From: Clostridia bacterium
GTDB lineage: Bacteria; Bacillota; Clostridia; CAKSNL01; HGM11501
Assembly (NCBI GenBank): GCA_017411325.1
Contig: JAFQQJ010000018.1
Coordinates: 1 to 44,617 of the forward strand
Length of the DNA: 44,617 nucleotides
Direction: 5' to 3'
Shown here: positions 34,477-42,366 of the stretch, in pieces
Numbering within the stretch: position 1 is the stretch's first letter
How the letters are laid out: every line of letters starts with the position of its first letter
Notes under the pieces: generated by a model
The model's database searches: none
What the model was told of the DNA's origin: nothing
Seen by the model: only the letters and a program-made list of their open reading frames with translations
Made by a program: the position numbers and the translations under genes

Positions 34477-34932
34477 TTAATCTTTCATATCGGGCAGAAC
34501 CGTGGGCGAAAACTTATGCTCCATAAGCGAAATCATAGTATGGCTCTTAAGAACGCCCCTGTTACCCTTGATTCGCAAAATTTTATCCTCAAGAGAATCT
34601 ATATCCTTTGCGCAAATTTTAAGCACATAGTCATAGTCCCCCGTAACGGAGTAGCATTCAAGCACGTCGGGCTCATTTTTTGCATATTCCAAAAGAGCTT
34701 TTATATTTTCGCCGTACTGCATCTGGATAAAAACAAAGGCATGAACGGTTTTGTTTAATTCCTTCGGGCTTGTGACTATGGTAAAACGCTCTATTATCCC
34801 ATCTGTCTGCATACGGAGAATTCTTTTATTTACGGCAGGGACGGAAAGGTTTACCATAGTGCTTATTTCCGTCGCCGTGGTGTTGGCATTTTCAGAGAGA
34901 ATTTTAAGTATTTTTTTATCGGTTATATCCAT
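34477..34932 (-). CDS. Lrp/AsnC family transcriptional regulator
   Basis: The 151-residue protein has an N-terminal helix-turn-helix (about 1-55; DITDKKILKILSENANTTAT, VNLSVPAVNKRILRM) and a C-terminal RAM (ligand-binding) domain (about 65-145; VHAFVFIQMQYG, VTGDYDYVLKICAKD). Such regulators form octamers and respond to amino acids. AAGGAG precedes the ATG at 34932, with a TTGAAA-17-TAAAAT promoter upstream. It probably regulates its own operon, including the aminotransferase. Confidence 0.93.
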   Translation of the reverse strand: MDITDKKILKILSENANTTATEISTMVNLSVPAVNKRILRMQTDGIIERFTIVTSPKELNKTVHAFVFIQMQYGENIKALLEYAKNEPDVLECYSVTGDYDYVLKICAKDIDSLEDKILRIKGNRGVLKSHTMISLMEHKFSPTVLPDMKD

Positions 34933-34961
34933 TTTATCAGCTCCTTATCGGATTTAAATAA

Positions 34962-34990
34962 ATTTTAGCATATCGCAATAATTATTTCAA
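34962..34990 (-). promoter_or_regulatory. Predicted sigma-A promoter of the Lrp-aminotransferase operon
   Basis: On the minus strand TTGAAA (34990-34985), 17 bases, TAAAAT (34967-34962). Confidence 0.65.
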
Positions 34991-35000
34991 CGAACAGCGC

Positions 35001-35050
35001 ATAAAAAGAGCAGAACTTAACCAAAATCGCAATTCGGTTAAATTCTGCTC
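35001..35050 (-). terminator. Original spoIVB terminator, now left behind the gene fragment
   Basis: Fifteen-base arms (35008-35022 and 35036-35050) with one mismatched pair are followed by TTTTTAT in the minus direction. It follows the stop of the spoIVB fragment at 35065. Confidence 0.75.
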
Positions 35051-35064
35051 GGAGTTTTTAGTTT

Positions 35065-35184
35065 TTATTCTTTGATGAGCATATTCTCTATAAATATTCC
35101 ATACCCCTTAGTCGGATCGTTTACGAATACGTGAGTAACTGCGCCGATAAGCTTTCCGTTTTGCACTAAGGGGGAGCCGCTCAC
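35065..35184 (-). pseudogene. Displaced 3' fragment of spoIVB
   Basis: Read on the minus strand, these 40 codons encode [20 protein letters not shown], then [19 protein letters not shown] and a stop. The live spoIVB at 37198-38223 ends [20 protein letters not shown], then [15 protein letters not shown] and a different tail. The match starts abruptly at the codon before SGSP, and nothing upstream is related. The fragment has the GC-rich codons of the surrounding genes (GGC, TCC, CCC), whereas the live gene's last 43 codons are AT-rich. The fragment therefore looks like the original end, cut off by an insertion. A 29-base block is identical in both (35114-35142 and 37259-37287). Confidence 0.85.
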
Positions 35185-35272
35185 GAGTGATGTCAATAGG
35201 GGACAACAAATTTATATGTCAATTGATGCAAAATTCAGCAGTTTGTTTCCTTCCTCCCAATGTATCTGCTAT

Positions 35273-36154
35273 TTATAATAGTGGGATTACCGTTTTTTCT
35301 ATGTAATCATAGTTTTCTTTAGATATTTTTTCAAACGGTGCGCGTACATCACCAAAATCAAATCCCAGCATATTAAGAACTGCCTTTTCTCCTTGAAAAA
35401 CTCCTACTTTTATGAGTGCCGCTATAATCTTATTCGCTATTTGTTGTATTTCAAAAGCTTCGCTGTGTTTTTCTTCGTTAAACAGTTGCTGCATTTTTAT
35501 GAATTTTTCAGCCATAAAATTGTATGTGCTTCCTATACCACCGTCAGCACCCATAGAAAGTCCTGCCAAAAACATCTCATCAAAGCCATTATAAAAAACT
35601 TTATGTGGAAAAGCGGTTTTGAACTGTTCCAATCCAAAATAATCATTGGATGTATGTTTAACCCCAATAAATCTTTCATCATTTAAAAACAACTTTAAAT
35701 TTTCAGTTGTAAGATTAACACCTGAAAATGCAGGGAAATTGTATATCAGCATAGGAAGATCAATATGCTCCACAACATCAAAATAATGCTTTTTAATTTC
35801 ATCAAAAGTAAATTTATAGTAAAAAGGTGCAACTGCCGAAACAGCATCATATCCCAAAGACTGTACGCACTCACCGAACATAATGGTTTGTCCGGTGCTT
35901 ATACAGCCTATATGTGCTATAAGTGTGCACCGTTTGCCAACGATTTCCTTTACTAATCTGTAAACCTGTAATCTTTCTTCATCCGACAGCAAAAATGCTT
36001 CTGCAGTACTGCCGCCTACATAAAATCCGGTTACACCTTTTTGAATGTTGTATTCAATAAGTTTTTCCAGTGCTTTTTCATTAATTTCATCTTTTTCATT
36101 AAATGGTGTCAAAAGTGCCGGGAATATGCCCTTAAACTTATTCACATCTGTCAT
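35273..36154 (-). CDS. nanA: N-acetylneuraminate lyase (DHDPS/NAL family)
   Basis: NanA splits sialic acid into N-acetylmannosamine and pyruvate. The 293-residue protein matches the sialic-acid lyase branch: GFYVGGSTAEAFLLSDEERL, LIAHIGCISTGQTI, AVSAVAPFYYKFTFDEIKKH, MLIYNFPAFSGV with the catalytic tyrosine, GVKHTSNDY with the Schiff-base lysine near 165, and LAGLSMGADGGIGSTYNFM. ATG at 36154 has AAGGAGGT 7 bases upstream; the earlier in-frame ATG at 36178 lacks a site. Codon use is AT-rich compared with neighbours. No nanE, nanK or sialic acid transporter lies nearby. Confidence 0.9.
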   Translation of the reverse strand: MTDVNKFKGIFPALLTPFNEKDEINEKALEKLIEYNIQKGVTGFYVGGSTAEAFLLSDEERLQVYRLVKEIVGKRCTLIAHIGCISTGQTIMFGECVQSLGYDAVSAVAPFYYKFTFDEIKKHYFDVVEHIDLPMLIYNFPAFSGVNLTTENLKLFLNDERFIGVKHTSNDYFGLEQFKTAFPHKVFYNGFDEMFLAGLSMGADGGIGSTYNFMAEKFIKMQQLFNEEKHSEAFEIQQIANKIIAALIKVGVFQGEKAVLNMLGFDFGDVRAPFEKISKENYDYIEKTVIPLL

Positions 36155-36240
36155 ATGCTTAACCTCCTTATTTTTCAATATAAGTATATTACAAAAAAAT
36201 GAGCAAATCTATACGATGTTTGCTTATTAATTGAATACTG

Positions 36241-36292
36241 TTGCTTTTTTGTTCTTTTATGATATAATGAATTCAATGAAGTTGAATTCATT
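36241..36292 (+). promoter_or_regulatory. AraC promoter with an 11-bp perfect dyad at the start site
   Basis: TTGCTT (36241-36246), 16 bases, TATAAT (36263-36268). AATGAATTCAA (36266-36276) and its exact inverse TTGAATTCATT (36282-36292) overlap the -10 edge and the presumed start of transcription, suggesting an operator. Confidence 0.65.
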
Positions 36293-36316
36293 TGAAAAAG
36301 TATCGGAAGTGATTAT

Positions 36317-37111
36317 ATGGCAGTAAATGTAATGCTTTACCATACCGGTAAAGATAAAATGTATAATACCTGGCATAAAAATGAGCAGGGATGTTTCTTG
36401 TATATTCATTCCGGCAAAGGAATAATTGCATTCAGTAATAAAATTTATTCCATAGAAAGAGGAAGCCTGTTATATATTCCATATAACAGATATCACTATA
36501 CCTTGCCGGAAAAACCGAACGAATACACCAGAAGTAAAATCTTTATTTCAAACAAGCAAGTTGCAGCTTTAGCATCCGAGATGGTATTTCACGCAACCTA
36601 TCCTGTTTATACTATGATTCCTCCAAGTGAGCAAAGTGAGATAGAGCTAATATATTCTCTGCTAAAAAATACGAGTTTAAAGGGTGAGCATTTTGATATG
36701 CTTGCTAATGGATGTCTTATGCAACTTTCTGCATATTTGGATGCCTATAAAATTTCTGCACCTGATTTCCTTAACGGATACATTGAAGACTCTTTGCATT
36801 ACATAAATCAGAATATTTCAAGCCGTTTGACGGTTGAAGAAATTGCGAAATCAGTAAACCTAAGCAAATATTATTACTGTCATATTTTTAAGGATGCAAT
36901 TGGAACAAGTGTTATGGATTATGTTTTAAATACACGCATAACATTTGCAAAAGAACTACTTATATCAACACAAAAATCCGTCAGTGCCATATCGGAAGCC
37001 TGCGGATTTGAAACCCTGTCTTGCTTTTGTCACCAGTTTAAACATTATACGGGGATGTCTGCATTGAACTACAGAAAAAATATTCAAAAATCGAAAAAAG
37101 AAATCGAATAA
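36317..37111 (+). CDS. AraC family transcriptional regulator next to nanA
   Basis: The 264-residue protein has an N-terminal cupin-type domain (about 1-140; GCFLYIHSGKGIIAF, ERGSLLYIPYNRYHYTLP) and a C-terminal AraC domain (about 160-258; LTVEEIAKSVNLSKYYYCHI, VSAISEACGFETLSCFCHQF, then GMSALNYRKN). It is divergent from nanA and probably activates it in response to a sialic-acid-related signal; the ligand is inferred. GGAAGTG precedes the ATG at 36317. The gene is AT-rich, like nanA and unlike its flanks. Confidence 0.88.
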   Translation: MAVNVMLYHTGKDKMYNTWHKNEQGCFLYIHSGKGIIAFSNKIYSIERGSLLYIPYNRYHYTLPEKPNEYTRSKIFISNKQVAALASEMVFHATYPVYTMIPPSEQSEIELIYSLLKNTSLKGEHFDMLANGCLMQLSAYLDAYKISAPDFLNGYIEDSLHYINQNISSRLTVEEIAKSVNLSKYYYCHIFKDAIGTSVMDYVLNTRITFAKELLISTQKSVSAISEACGFETLSCFCHQFKHYTGMSALNYRKNIQKSKKEIE

Positions 37112-37154
37112 CAATACTGCCTTTCGAATCTTTGATATAACATTTTCATTTTGT

Positions 37155-37193
37155 ATAAAAAGTGCTCACCTAAAACAAGCTTAGGTGAGCACT
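37155..37193. terminator. Terminator between the cassette AraC gene and spoIVB
   Basis: AGTGCTCACCTAA and TTAGGTGAGCACT pair perfectly. In the minus direction TTTTTAT follows, so it ends spoIVB; the plus-strand AraC gene also ends here. It differs from the terminator behind the displaced fragment. Confidence 0.85.
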
Positions 37194-37197
37194 AAAG

Positions 37198-38223
37198 TTA
37201 TTTAATTTTTTCTGTCTCCGAGAGCATATTTTCAATAAAAATCCCATACCCACGTGTAGGATCGTTTACGAATACGTGAGTAACTGCACCTATCAGTTTC
37301 CCATTCTGAATTAAAGGGCTACCACTCATTCCCTGGACAATCCCGCCGGTTAATGAAAGGAGCTCATCGTCCGTCACGGTGACAATCATATCCCCTTTTG
37401 CCCTGCCGAATACCTTTTTGATTTCCACCTTATAGGGCTTTACCCCATCTCCGCCAAGCTCGGTATAAAGAAATGCCTCTCCGTCCTTTACCTCCCTCGA
37501 TGATGCCGTCTTTACTTTAACTTCATCAACAGGAAGGATTCCGCTGGAATTTGCAAAAAGTCCTCCCGCCGTGTTTTCAGTTATATAACCGTAGATTTTC
37601 TCGTCCTCCGTAAATTTACCTACAATTTCGCCAGGTGCTCCCTCTTCGCTCTTTTCAACGGATACAACATCGCAATCCGTTATATATCCCTTTCTTACTC
37701 CAAATCTTCGTCCGGTGTCGGAATCGGACACCGAATGCCCCAGCGTTACCACTCTGCCGCCTCTTTCATCGTAAAAGGTCACCGTTCCCACACCCGCAAT
37801 GCTGTCCCGCACCCACATACCTACCCTGTTAATGCCCGATTCATCTTTTATGGGGATAAGCACCGTTTCAAAAAGCTCGCCGTTTCTGTCCGCCGTTATG
37901 GCTATTTCTCCCGGCGATGTGATTACCGTTTCAATGAAGCTGTCTGTATTTTTTATATCGGTTCCGTTGGCGGAAAGCAATATATCTCCTTTGCATAGTC
38001 CCGCTTTAAGGGCGGGGTTTTCTCCCGATATCTCCTTGAAATCAACTAATATAAGCCCCCTGCCGTAAAGCTTTATTCCCACCACATTTCCACCGAGAAC
38101 ATATTCATAGTTATCTATATTTCCCGATGCAGACACACTGGCGTCACGGCTGTAGTCCGCACTCACATAGACAAGTGTCAATATAATTAAAATAGCCGCA
38201 AATCTTTTCTTCAAAAAAATCAC
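37198..38223 (-). CDS. spoIVB: SpoIVB-type PDZ serine protease (S55), 3' end replaced
   Basis: SpoIVB is made in the forespore and triggers pro-sigma-K processing by SpoIVFB. The protein has an N-terminal membrane segment (about 5-22), a PDZ domain (about 50-115; NPALKAGLCKGDILLSANGT), and the peptidase domain with the catalytic His in VVTLGHSVSDSDTG and Ser in VQGMSGSPLIQNG. GTG at 38223 has GGAG only one base away; TTG at 38214 (MKKRFAAILI) has better spacing and may be the true start. The last 43 codons, including the catalytic serine, are AT-rich and appear to come from the inserted cassette. Confidence 0.9.
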   Translation of the reverse strand: MIFLKKRFAAILIILTLVYVSADYSRDASVSASGNIDNYEYVLGGNVVGIKLYGRGLILVDFKEISGENPALKAGLCKGDILLSANGTDIKNTDSFIETVITSPGEIAITADRNGELFETVLIPIKDESGINRVGMWVRDSIAGVGTVTFYDERGGRVVTLGHSVSDSDTGRRFGVRKGYITDCDVVSVEKSEEGAPGEIVGKFTEDEKIYGYITENTAGGLFANSSGILPVDEVKVKTASSREVKDGEAFLYTELGGDGVKPYKVEIKKVFGRAKGDMIVTVTDDELLSLTGGIVQGMSGSPLIQNGKLIGAVTHVFVNDPTRGYGIFIENMLSETEKIK

Positions 38224-38259
38224 GCTCCGTTCACTTTTTTAGTGTAACCGAAACGTGAT
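38219..38259 (-). promoter_or_regulatory. Imperfect hairpin over the spoIVB ribosome-binding site
   Basis: ATCACGcTcCGtTcACT (38219-38235) faces AGTGtAACCGaAaCGTGAT (38241-38259). In spoIVB mRNA the distal arm contains the GGAG site and the GTG. Confidence 0.45.
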
Positions 38260-38276
38260 TTATAATTCTTTAAAAA

Positions 38277-39236
38277 TTAATAGGAAAATTCATCCAATGA
38301 TCTGAAGGTGTAGCCTGCTTCCCTTGCCGCATCAATAATCCTTCCGAGAGCCTCGGTATTATCCTTTGACACCGCGTGAAGCAGAATCACACAGCCGTTG
38401 TGCAGATATGGCATAACACTTTCAAAGGCGTAGTCTGCTCCCTTCTGATTGTCGGTTTCCCAGTCCTTATAGGCAAAGCTCCAGAGCACGGTTTTATAGC
38501 CAAGGTCATTTGTTGCAGCTAAACTTCTTTCGCTGTACGCCCCCTCCGGCGGACGGAAGTAGGTCATATGCTCACCGTAAAGCTCAAAAAATCTTCTGTC
38601 AAGGTTTAATATTTCCTCCTGCATAGCCGCTTTCGTGCCCTTTGACGGCATATTGGGGTGGTTTACCGTGTGATTTCCCACGATGTGCCCTTCGTCAATC
38701 ATTCTTTTTATAAGGTCTCCGTTTTTCTCAAGATAAGGCCCTGTTATGAAAAATGCGGCAGGCACGCCCTTTTCCTTTAGTGTGTCAAGAATCTGCCCGG
38801 TAAAGCCGTTTTCGTAGCCCTCGTCAAAGGTTAAGTACAAGACCTTTTCTGACTGATTTCCCTCATAGATACAGTTGTATTTTGCCATCATATCTCTCTG
38901 CCCCTTGGTAAATTCGGGGAAGGAATCCTTCTTTTTAACAAAGCCCCAGCCGTTATTATCATTAGGAAGAGCATCTATATCCGAATGAGGTGTCTCCTGC
39001 TTTACAGGCTCCTCCTTAACTTCAGGCACTTCAACCTTTTCGGGTTCCTCCGGCATTTCGGGCTCTTTTACGGCTTCTTGTGTATTTTCCGTTTCATCCA
39101 TATTATCTTCGGGGATAACCGTAACGTCTTCCGTAACTACATCTTCTTCCGTTATATTTTCCGGAAGCTCGTGATACTTTGTGCATCCCGTAAAGAAAAA
39201 CGCCATAATCAGAATACATAAAACAATTCTTTTCAT
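38277..39236 (-). CDS. Polysaccharide deacetylase lipoprotein, PdaA-like
   Basis: The 319-residue lipoprotein has its lipobox FFTG-C at Cys18, then a long acidic Pro/Glu-rich linker (about 25-85). The NodB deacetylase domain follows: TFDEGYENGFT (metal-binding Asp region), GNHTVNHPNM (HxxxH), YFRPPEGAYSER and CVILLHAVSKDN. TFDxGYENG is the form seen in PdaA, the enzyme that starts muramic-delta-lactam formation in spore cortex. ATG at 39236 has AAAGGA 8 bases upstream; the ATG at 39245 touches that site. It lies upstream of spoIVB on the same strand, a sporulation-gene context. Confidence 0.88.
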   Translation of the reverse strand: MKRIVLCILIMAFFFTGCTKYHELPENITEEDVVTEDVTVIPEDNMDETENTQEAVKEPEMPEEPEKVEVPEVKEEPVKQETPHSDIDALPNDNNGWGFVKKKDSFPEFTKGQRDMMAKYNCIYEGNQSEKVLYLTFDEGYENGFTGQILDTLKEKGVPAAFFITGPYLEKNGDLIKRMIDEGHIVGNHTVNHPNMPSKGTKAAMQEEILNLDRRFFELYGEHMTYFRPPEGAYSERSLAATNDLGYKTVLWSFAYKDWETDNQKGADYAFESVMPYLHNGCVILLHAVSKDNTEALGRIIDAAREAGYTFRSLDEFSY

Positions 39237-39313
39237 TAAAGTCATCCTTTCTTTATTCCTTCTTATATTATATATGCAATTGAAAATAATTTCAATGACT
39301 AATTTATTCCCTA

Positions 39314-39342
39314 TTGACGGAAAAGCCGATTTATGATAAAAT
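39314..39342 (+). promoter_or_regulatory. Predicted sigma-A promoter of the DUF2752-TM2 genes
   Basis: TTGACG, 17 bases, TAAAAT. The expected transcript start is near 39349, only about 6 bases before the predicted GTG. Confidence 0.65.
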
Positions 39343-39354
39343 CTCTAAAAAGAG

Positions 39355-39723
39355 GTGAGTATTATAACATGGTTTCACCACCCTTACGCCCCCTCAAAAA
39401 AAAAGCTTTTAATTTATATTGCGGGCACATTTATTTACCTTTTTACAGTGTTTTTACTGCAAAAAGCGGGAATTTCCTGCCTTTACAAGCATTTTCTCGG
39501 AATTGAATGTCCCGGTTGCGGTATGACGCGGGCTTTTCTGTCTCTTTTAAGAGCGGATTTCAAAGCTGCCTTTTTCTACCATCCAATGGTATTTTTTATG
39601 CCGCTTACCTATATATTTATTCTTTTTGACGGCAGGCTTTTCAACAACAAAAAGCTTGATAATTTCTATATAATATTTATAATATCGGGCTTTTTAATAA
39701 ATTATTTATTTAAATTAATTTGA
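39355..39723 (+). CDS. DUF2752 family small membrane protein
   Basis: The 122-residue protein has the family motif IECPGCGMTRAFLSLLRADF, with two cysteines in CPGCG, between hydrophobic helices (about 18-37, 72-92 and 100-120). Its function is unknown; the cysteine pair could bind metal. The start is uncertain: GTG at 39355 directly follows AGAGG, and the promoter lies so close that the leader would be almost absent. The next gene, a TM2 protein, begins 13 bases after its stop. Confidence 0.75.
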   Translation: MSIITWFHHPYAPSKKKLLIYIAGTFIYLFTVFLLQKAGISCLYKHFLGIECPGCGMTRAFLSLLRADFKAAFFYHPMVFFMPLTYIFILFDGRLFNNKKLDNFYIIFIISGFLINYLFKLI

Positions 39724-39736
39724 AGGGATGATTAAT

Positions 39737-40042
39737 ATGTTCTGTAGTAACTGTGGAAAAGAAGTTGCCCCTGAGGCGGTTGTTTGTATTCATTGCGGAA
39801 GTGCTGTTAATAAAACTGCAAACAGCATTGTAGGTCAGAAGTCAAAGCTTGCGGCAGGTCTCCTTGCAATTCTGCTTGGCCTGGGAATCCATAATTTTTA
39901 CTTAGGCTTTACCGGAAAAGCTGTGGCGCAGCTTCTCCTTTCCTTCTGTGGCGTAGGCTACATCTGGTGTCTTATTGAAGGAATTATGATTTTAACCGGG
40001 TCCATCAACACCGATGCACAGGGCCTTCCCTTAAAAGATTAA
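39737..40042 (+). CDS. TM2 domain protein with N-terminal zinc ribbon
   Basis: The 101-residue protein starts with a four-cysteine zinc ribbon (MFCSNCGKEVAPEAVVCIHC). The TM2 domain follows, with two helices and the signature LLGLGIHNFYLGFTGKAVAQ. Its function is not known. ATG at 39737 has AAGGG 9 bases upstream; the ATG at 39728 overlaps that site. It is co-transcribed with the DUF2752 gene and followed by a strong terminator. Confidence 0.88.
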   Translation: MFCSNCGKEVAPEAVVCIHCGSAVNKTANSIVGQKSKLAAGLLAILLGLGIHNFYLGFTGKAVAQLLLSFCGVGYIWCLIEGIMILTGSINTDAQGLPLKD

Positions 40043-40056
40043 AAAAACGGAGATGT

Positions 40057-40092
40057 AAAAAAAGTGGCTGTAAAAATTACAGCCACTTTTTT
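40057..40092. terminator. Bidirectional terminator
   Basis: A7-GTGGCTGTA and TACAGCCAC-T6 pair around 5 bases, between the TM2 gene and the converging ABC transporter operon. The preceding bases repeat the end of the MITE-like element (GGAGATGTAAAAAAAGT). Confidence 0.88.
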
Positions 40093-40828
40093 ATAACACG
40101 CATTTTAAGAAATTCTGTGTTCTTTCATTTTGAGGATTGGAGAAAAGTTCAGAAGGAACTCCTTCCTCCATAATTACACCTTCATCCATAAAAATAACAC
40201 GGTCTGCAACCTCTCTTGCAAAGCCCATTTCGTGAGTTACCACAACCATGGTCATACCCGAGGATGCAAGCTCCTTCATAACCTGCAGAACTTCACCGAC
40301 CATTTCGGGGTCAAGAGCACTTGTAGGCTCGTCGAAAAGCATAATGTCAGGATTCATTGCAAGAGCTCTTGCAATGGCAACTCGCTGCTGCTGACCTCCG
40401 GAAAGCTGGCGGGGAAAGCTTTTTGCCTTGTCGGCAAGTCCGACTCTTTCCAAAAGCTCCATCGCTTTCTTTTCTGCGTCCTCTTTTGTCATTTTCTTAA
40501 GGTCAACGGGTGCAAGCATTATGTTTTTAAGAACACTTAAGTGCGGGAACAGATTAAACTGCTGGAACACCATTCCGATGTTTTCCCTTACCTTATTTAT
40601 CTTAACCTTTTTGTCGGTAATATCGTTTCCGTCAACAATAATTGTGCCGGCGGATGATTCTTCCAAACGGTTAAGGCAACGAAGGAAGGTGGATTTACCG
40701 CTGCCGGAAGGGCCGATGATGCACACAACCTCGCCCTCGGTTATTTCAATGTCTATTCCGCACAAAACCTTAAGCTTTCCGAATTTCTTTTTAAGTCCGC
40801 TTACCTTGATTTTTACATTATCTGCCAC
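40091..40828 (-). CDS. Polar amino acid ABC transporter ATP-binding protein
   Basis: The 245-residue ATPase of the GlnQ type powers amino-acid uptake. It shows Walker A (GPSGSGKST near 38), the Q-loop [10 protein letters not shown], the signature LSGGQQQR, Walker B ([13 protein letters not shown]) and the switch histidine (VVTHEMGF). The start is GTG at 40828, six bases after GAGGAGGC, overlapping the permease gene by 11 bases. It is last in the binding protein-permease-ATPase operon. Confidence 0.95.
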   Translation of the reverse strand: MADNVKIKVSGLKKKFGKLKVLCGIDIEITEGEVVCIIGPSGSGKSTFLRCLNRLEESSAGTIIVDGNDITDKKVKINKVRENIGMVFQQFNLFPHLSVLKNIMLAPVDLKKMTKEDAEKKAMELLERVGLADKAKSFPRQLSGGQQQRVAIARALAMNPDIMLFDEPTSALDPEMVGEVLQVMKELASSGMTMVVVTHEMGFAREVADRVIFMDEGVIMEEGVPSELFSNPQNERTQNFLKCVL

Positions 40829-41486
40829 GGTTAAGCCTCCTCTCAAGAGCCTTTGCAACCTGCTGAAGGATTAAAATTACCACAAGGTACATAACGGCAA
40901 CAATTGCCCAGGTTTCAAAGGATTTGAATGTTATGGCGATTACATTCTGAGCCTTGTTAACAAGCTCGGGAAAACCGATTACAGAAAGGATTGATGTATC
41001 CTTTAATGTAATTATAAACTGGTTTACAATGCTGGGAATCATATTTTTAACCGCCTGAGGGAACACTATCTTAAACATAGATCTCCAATAAGGAAGACCG
41101 AGGCTTCTTGCCGCCTCCATCTGTCCCTTATCGATTGCCTGAATACCCGCACGGATAATTTCGGACATATATGCGCCGCAGTTTAATGCAAGGCAGATTG
41201 TACCTGCCTGAAGTGCGGTAAGCGTGCTTCTTATCCCGAATATGGTACGAAGACCGTAGGGCACACCGTAAAATACGAAGAACGCAAGAACGATCAGCGG
41301 CACGCCTCTTATTAAATTTACATATACAAGAGAAATTCCTTTGCATATTTTGCTGTCAACAACGCTCATAAGTCCGAATACGATACCAAGCAGGCATCCG
41401 AACAGAAGTCCCCACAGGGCGAGAACCAAGGTCTGCCCCATTGCTTCAAAGAGCAAGTTGCCGTATGTTTCTATAATCTGGCTCAT
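40818..41486 (-). CDS. Polar amino acid ABC transporter permease
   Basis: The 222-residue membrane protein has about five helices and the EAA loop typical of HisM/GlnP permeases ([20 protein letters not shown] near 115-135). [20 protein letters not shown] follows. ATG at 41486 has GGGAGGC at good spacing; the TTG just before it is too close. It overlaps the ATPase gene, so they are translationally coupled. A hairpin without a T-run separates it from the binding-protein gene. Confidence 0.94.
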   Translation of the reverse strand: MSQIIETYGNLLFEAMGQTLVLALWGLLFGCLLGIVFGLMSVVDSKICKGISLVYVNLIRGVPLIVLAFFVFYGVPYGLRTIFGIRSTLTALQAGTICLALNCGAYMSEIIRAGIQAIDKGQMEAARSLGLPYWRSMFKIVFPQAVKNMIPSIVNQFIITLKDTSILSVIGFPELVNKAQNVIAITFKSFETWAIVAVMYLVVILILQQVAKALERRLNRGR

Positions 41487-41512
41487 CAAAAGCCTCCCTT
41501 TACATTCTACAA

Positions 41513-41534
41513 GGGCATCGGTTTACCGATGCCC
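41513..41534 (-). promoter_or_regulatory. Intercistronic hairpin after the binding-protein gene
   Basis: GGGCATCGGT and ACCGATGCCC pair perfectly around TT, with no T-run. In transporter operons such hairpins protect or attenuate the mRNA so that more binding protein is made than permease. Confidence 0.6.
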
Positions 41535-41558
41535 CTGAATTTTGTCAAAATCAAATGA

Positions 41559-42332
41559 TTAACCAAGGTATGTTGCGATGATTTCGTCGTACTTTCCGTT
41601 TGCCTTGATGTTGGCAAGACCTGCATTGAAGAGGTCAACAAGCTCCTGCTTTTCAGCATCGAAAATAGCGAAGCCGTACTGAGCGGGCTCATTTTCTGTT
41701 CCGTCAACATACTTCATAGCAAGCTCGCCGATCATGATGTTGTACTTTAAGATGGGGGTATCGTCGAAGCAAGCATCAACCTGTCCGCCAAGTACTGCCT
41801 GATACATATCGGGAGATGTGGGGAAGGTGATAACTTCAAAGCCGTATTCTTCCTTGATGGATTCAGCGTACTGATTGCTCATTGTGCCGTTCTTAACAGC
41901 AACCTTCTTACCGGAAAGATCGGAAAGAGAAGCGATTTCAGATTCAGCTGCAACAGCCATACCCTGAGTTGCATCATAGTAGCCTTCGGAGAAAATCCAG
42001 CCGGACTCTTTTCTTTCTTCTGTAATGGAAGCGCCTGCGATCATACCGTCAGCCTGACCTGCCTGGCAAGCTGCGATTGCTGCATCCCAGCCAACATACT
42101 GAAGGTCATAGGTGAAGCCCTGATCTTCTGCAATTGCCTTTAAGATATCCATATCGATACCAACGATGTTACCTTCTGCATCCTGGAACTCAAAGGGAGA
42201 AAATCCCTTGTCTGTTGCGATAACGAAGTGCTTTGCACCTTCAACTGTTTCCTCAACAGGAGCTTCGCCGCATCCTGCAAAGAGGCATACCATCATAGCG
42301 AGAGCCATAATGAGAGCTAATGTCTTTTTCAT
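41559..42332 (-). CDS. Polar amino acid ABC transporter substrate-binding lipoprotein
   Basis: The 257-residue lipoprotein (lipobox LFAG-C, Cys21) belongs to the SBP_bac_3 family: HFVIATDKGFSPFEFQDAEG, GIDMDILKAIAEDQGF, AAIAACQAGQADGMIAGASI and the hinge stretch GKKVAVKNGTMSNQYA. It binds an amino acid outside the membrane and delivers it to the permease. The ligand cannot be read. ATG at 42332 follows AAAGGATG. A TTGACA-17-TAAAAT promoter lies upstream. Confidence 0.94.
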   Translation of the reverse strand: MKKTLALIMALAMMVCLFAGCGEAPVEETVEGAKHFVIATDKGFSPFEFQDAEGNIVGIDMDILKAIAEDQGFTYDLQYVGWDAAIAACQAGQADGMIAGASITEERKESGWIFSEGYYDATQGMAVAAESEIASLSDLSGKKVAVKNGTMSNQYAESIKEEYGFEVITFPTSPDMYQAVLGGQVDACFDDTPILKYNIMIGELAMKYVDGTENEPAQYGFAIFDAEKQELVDLFNAGLANIKANGKYDEIIATYLG

Positions 42333-42366
42333 AAAAAAATCATCCTTTCAAAAAATAGATGCGCCT

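Larger units (their letters stand above)
35185..37329. mobile_element. AT-rich nanA/AraC cassette inserted in the 3' end of spoIVB
   Basis: The segment lies between two diverged copies of the spoIVB 3' end. Its length (2145 bp) equals the spacing of the 29-base identical block. It contains nanA, a divergent AraC regulator, their shared promoter region, a terminator, and a replacement spoIVB 3' end (37198-37329). It is visibly richer in A+T than both flanks. No integrase or transposase is present, so it may have arrived by homologous exchange or with help in trans. At the left edge ATTGACAT occurs twice (about 35190-35226). Confidence 0.65.

Noticed and set aside
35185..35272. Repeated ATTGACAT near the left edge of the cassette as a recombinase site
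   Set aside because: The repeat is only 8 bases, no matching sequence is at the right edge, and no recombinase is encoded, so the claim cannot be supported.
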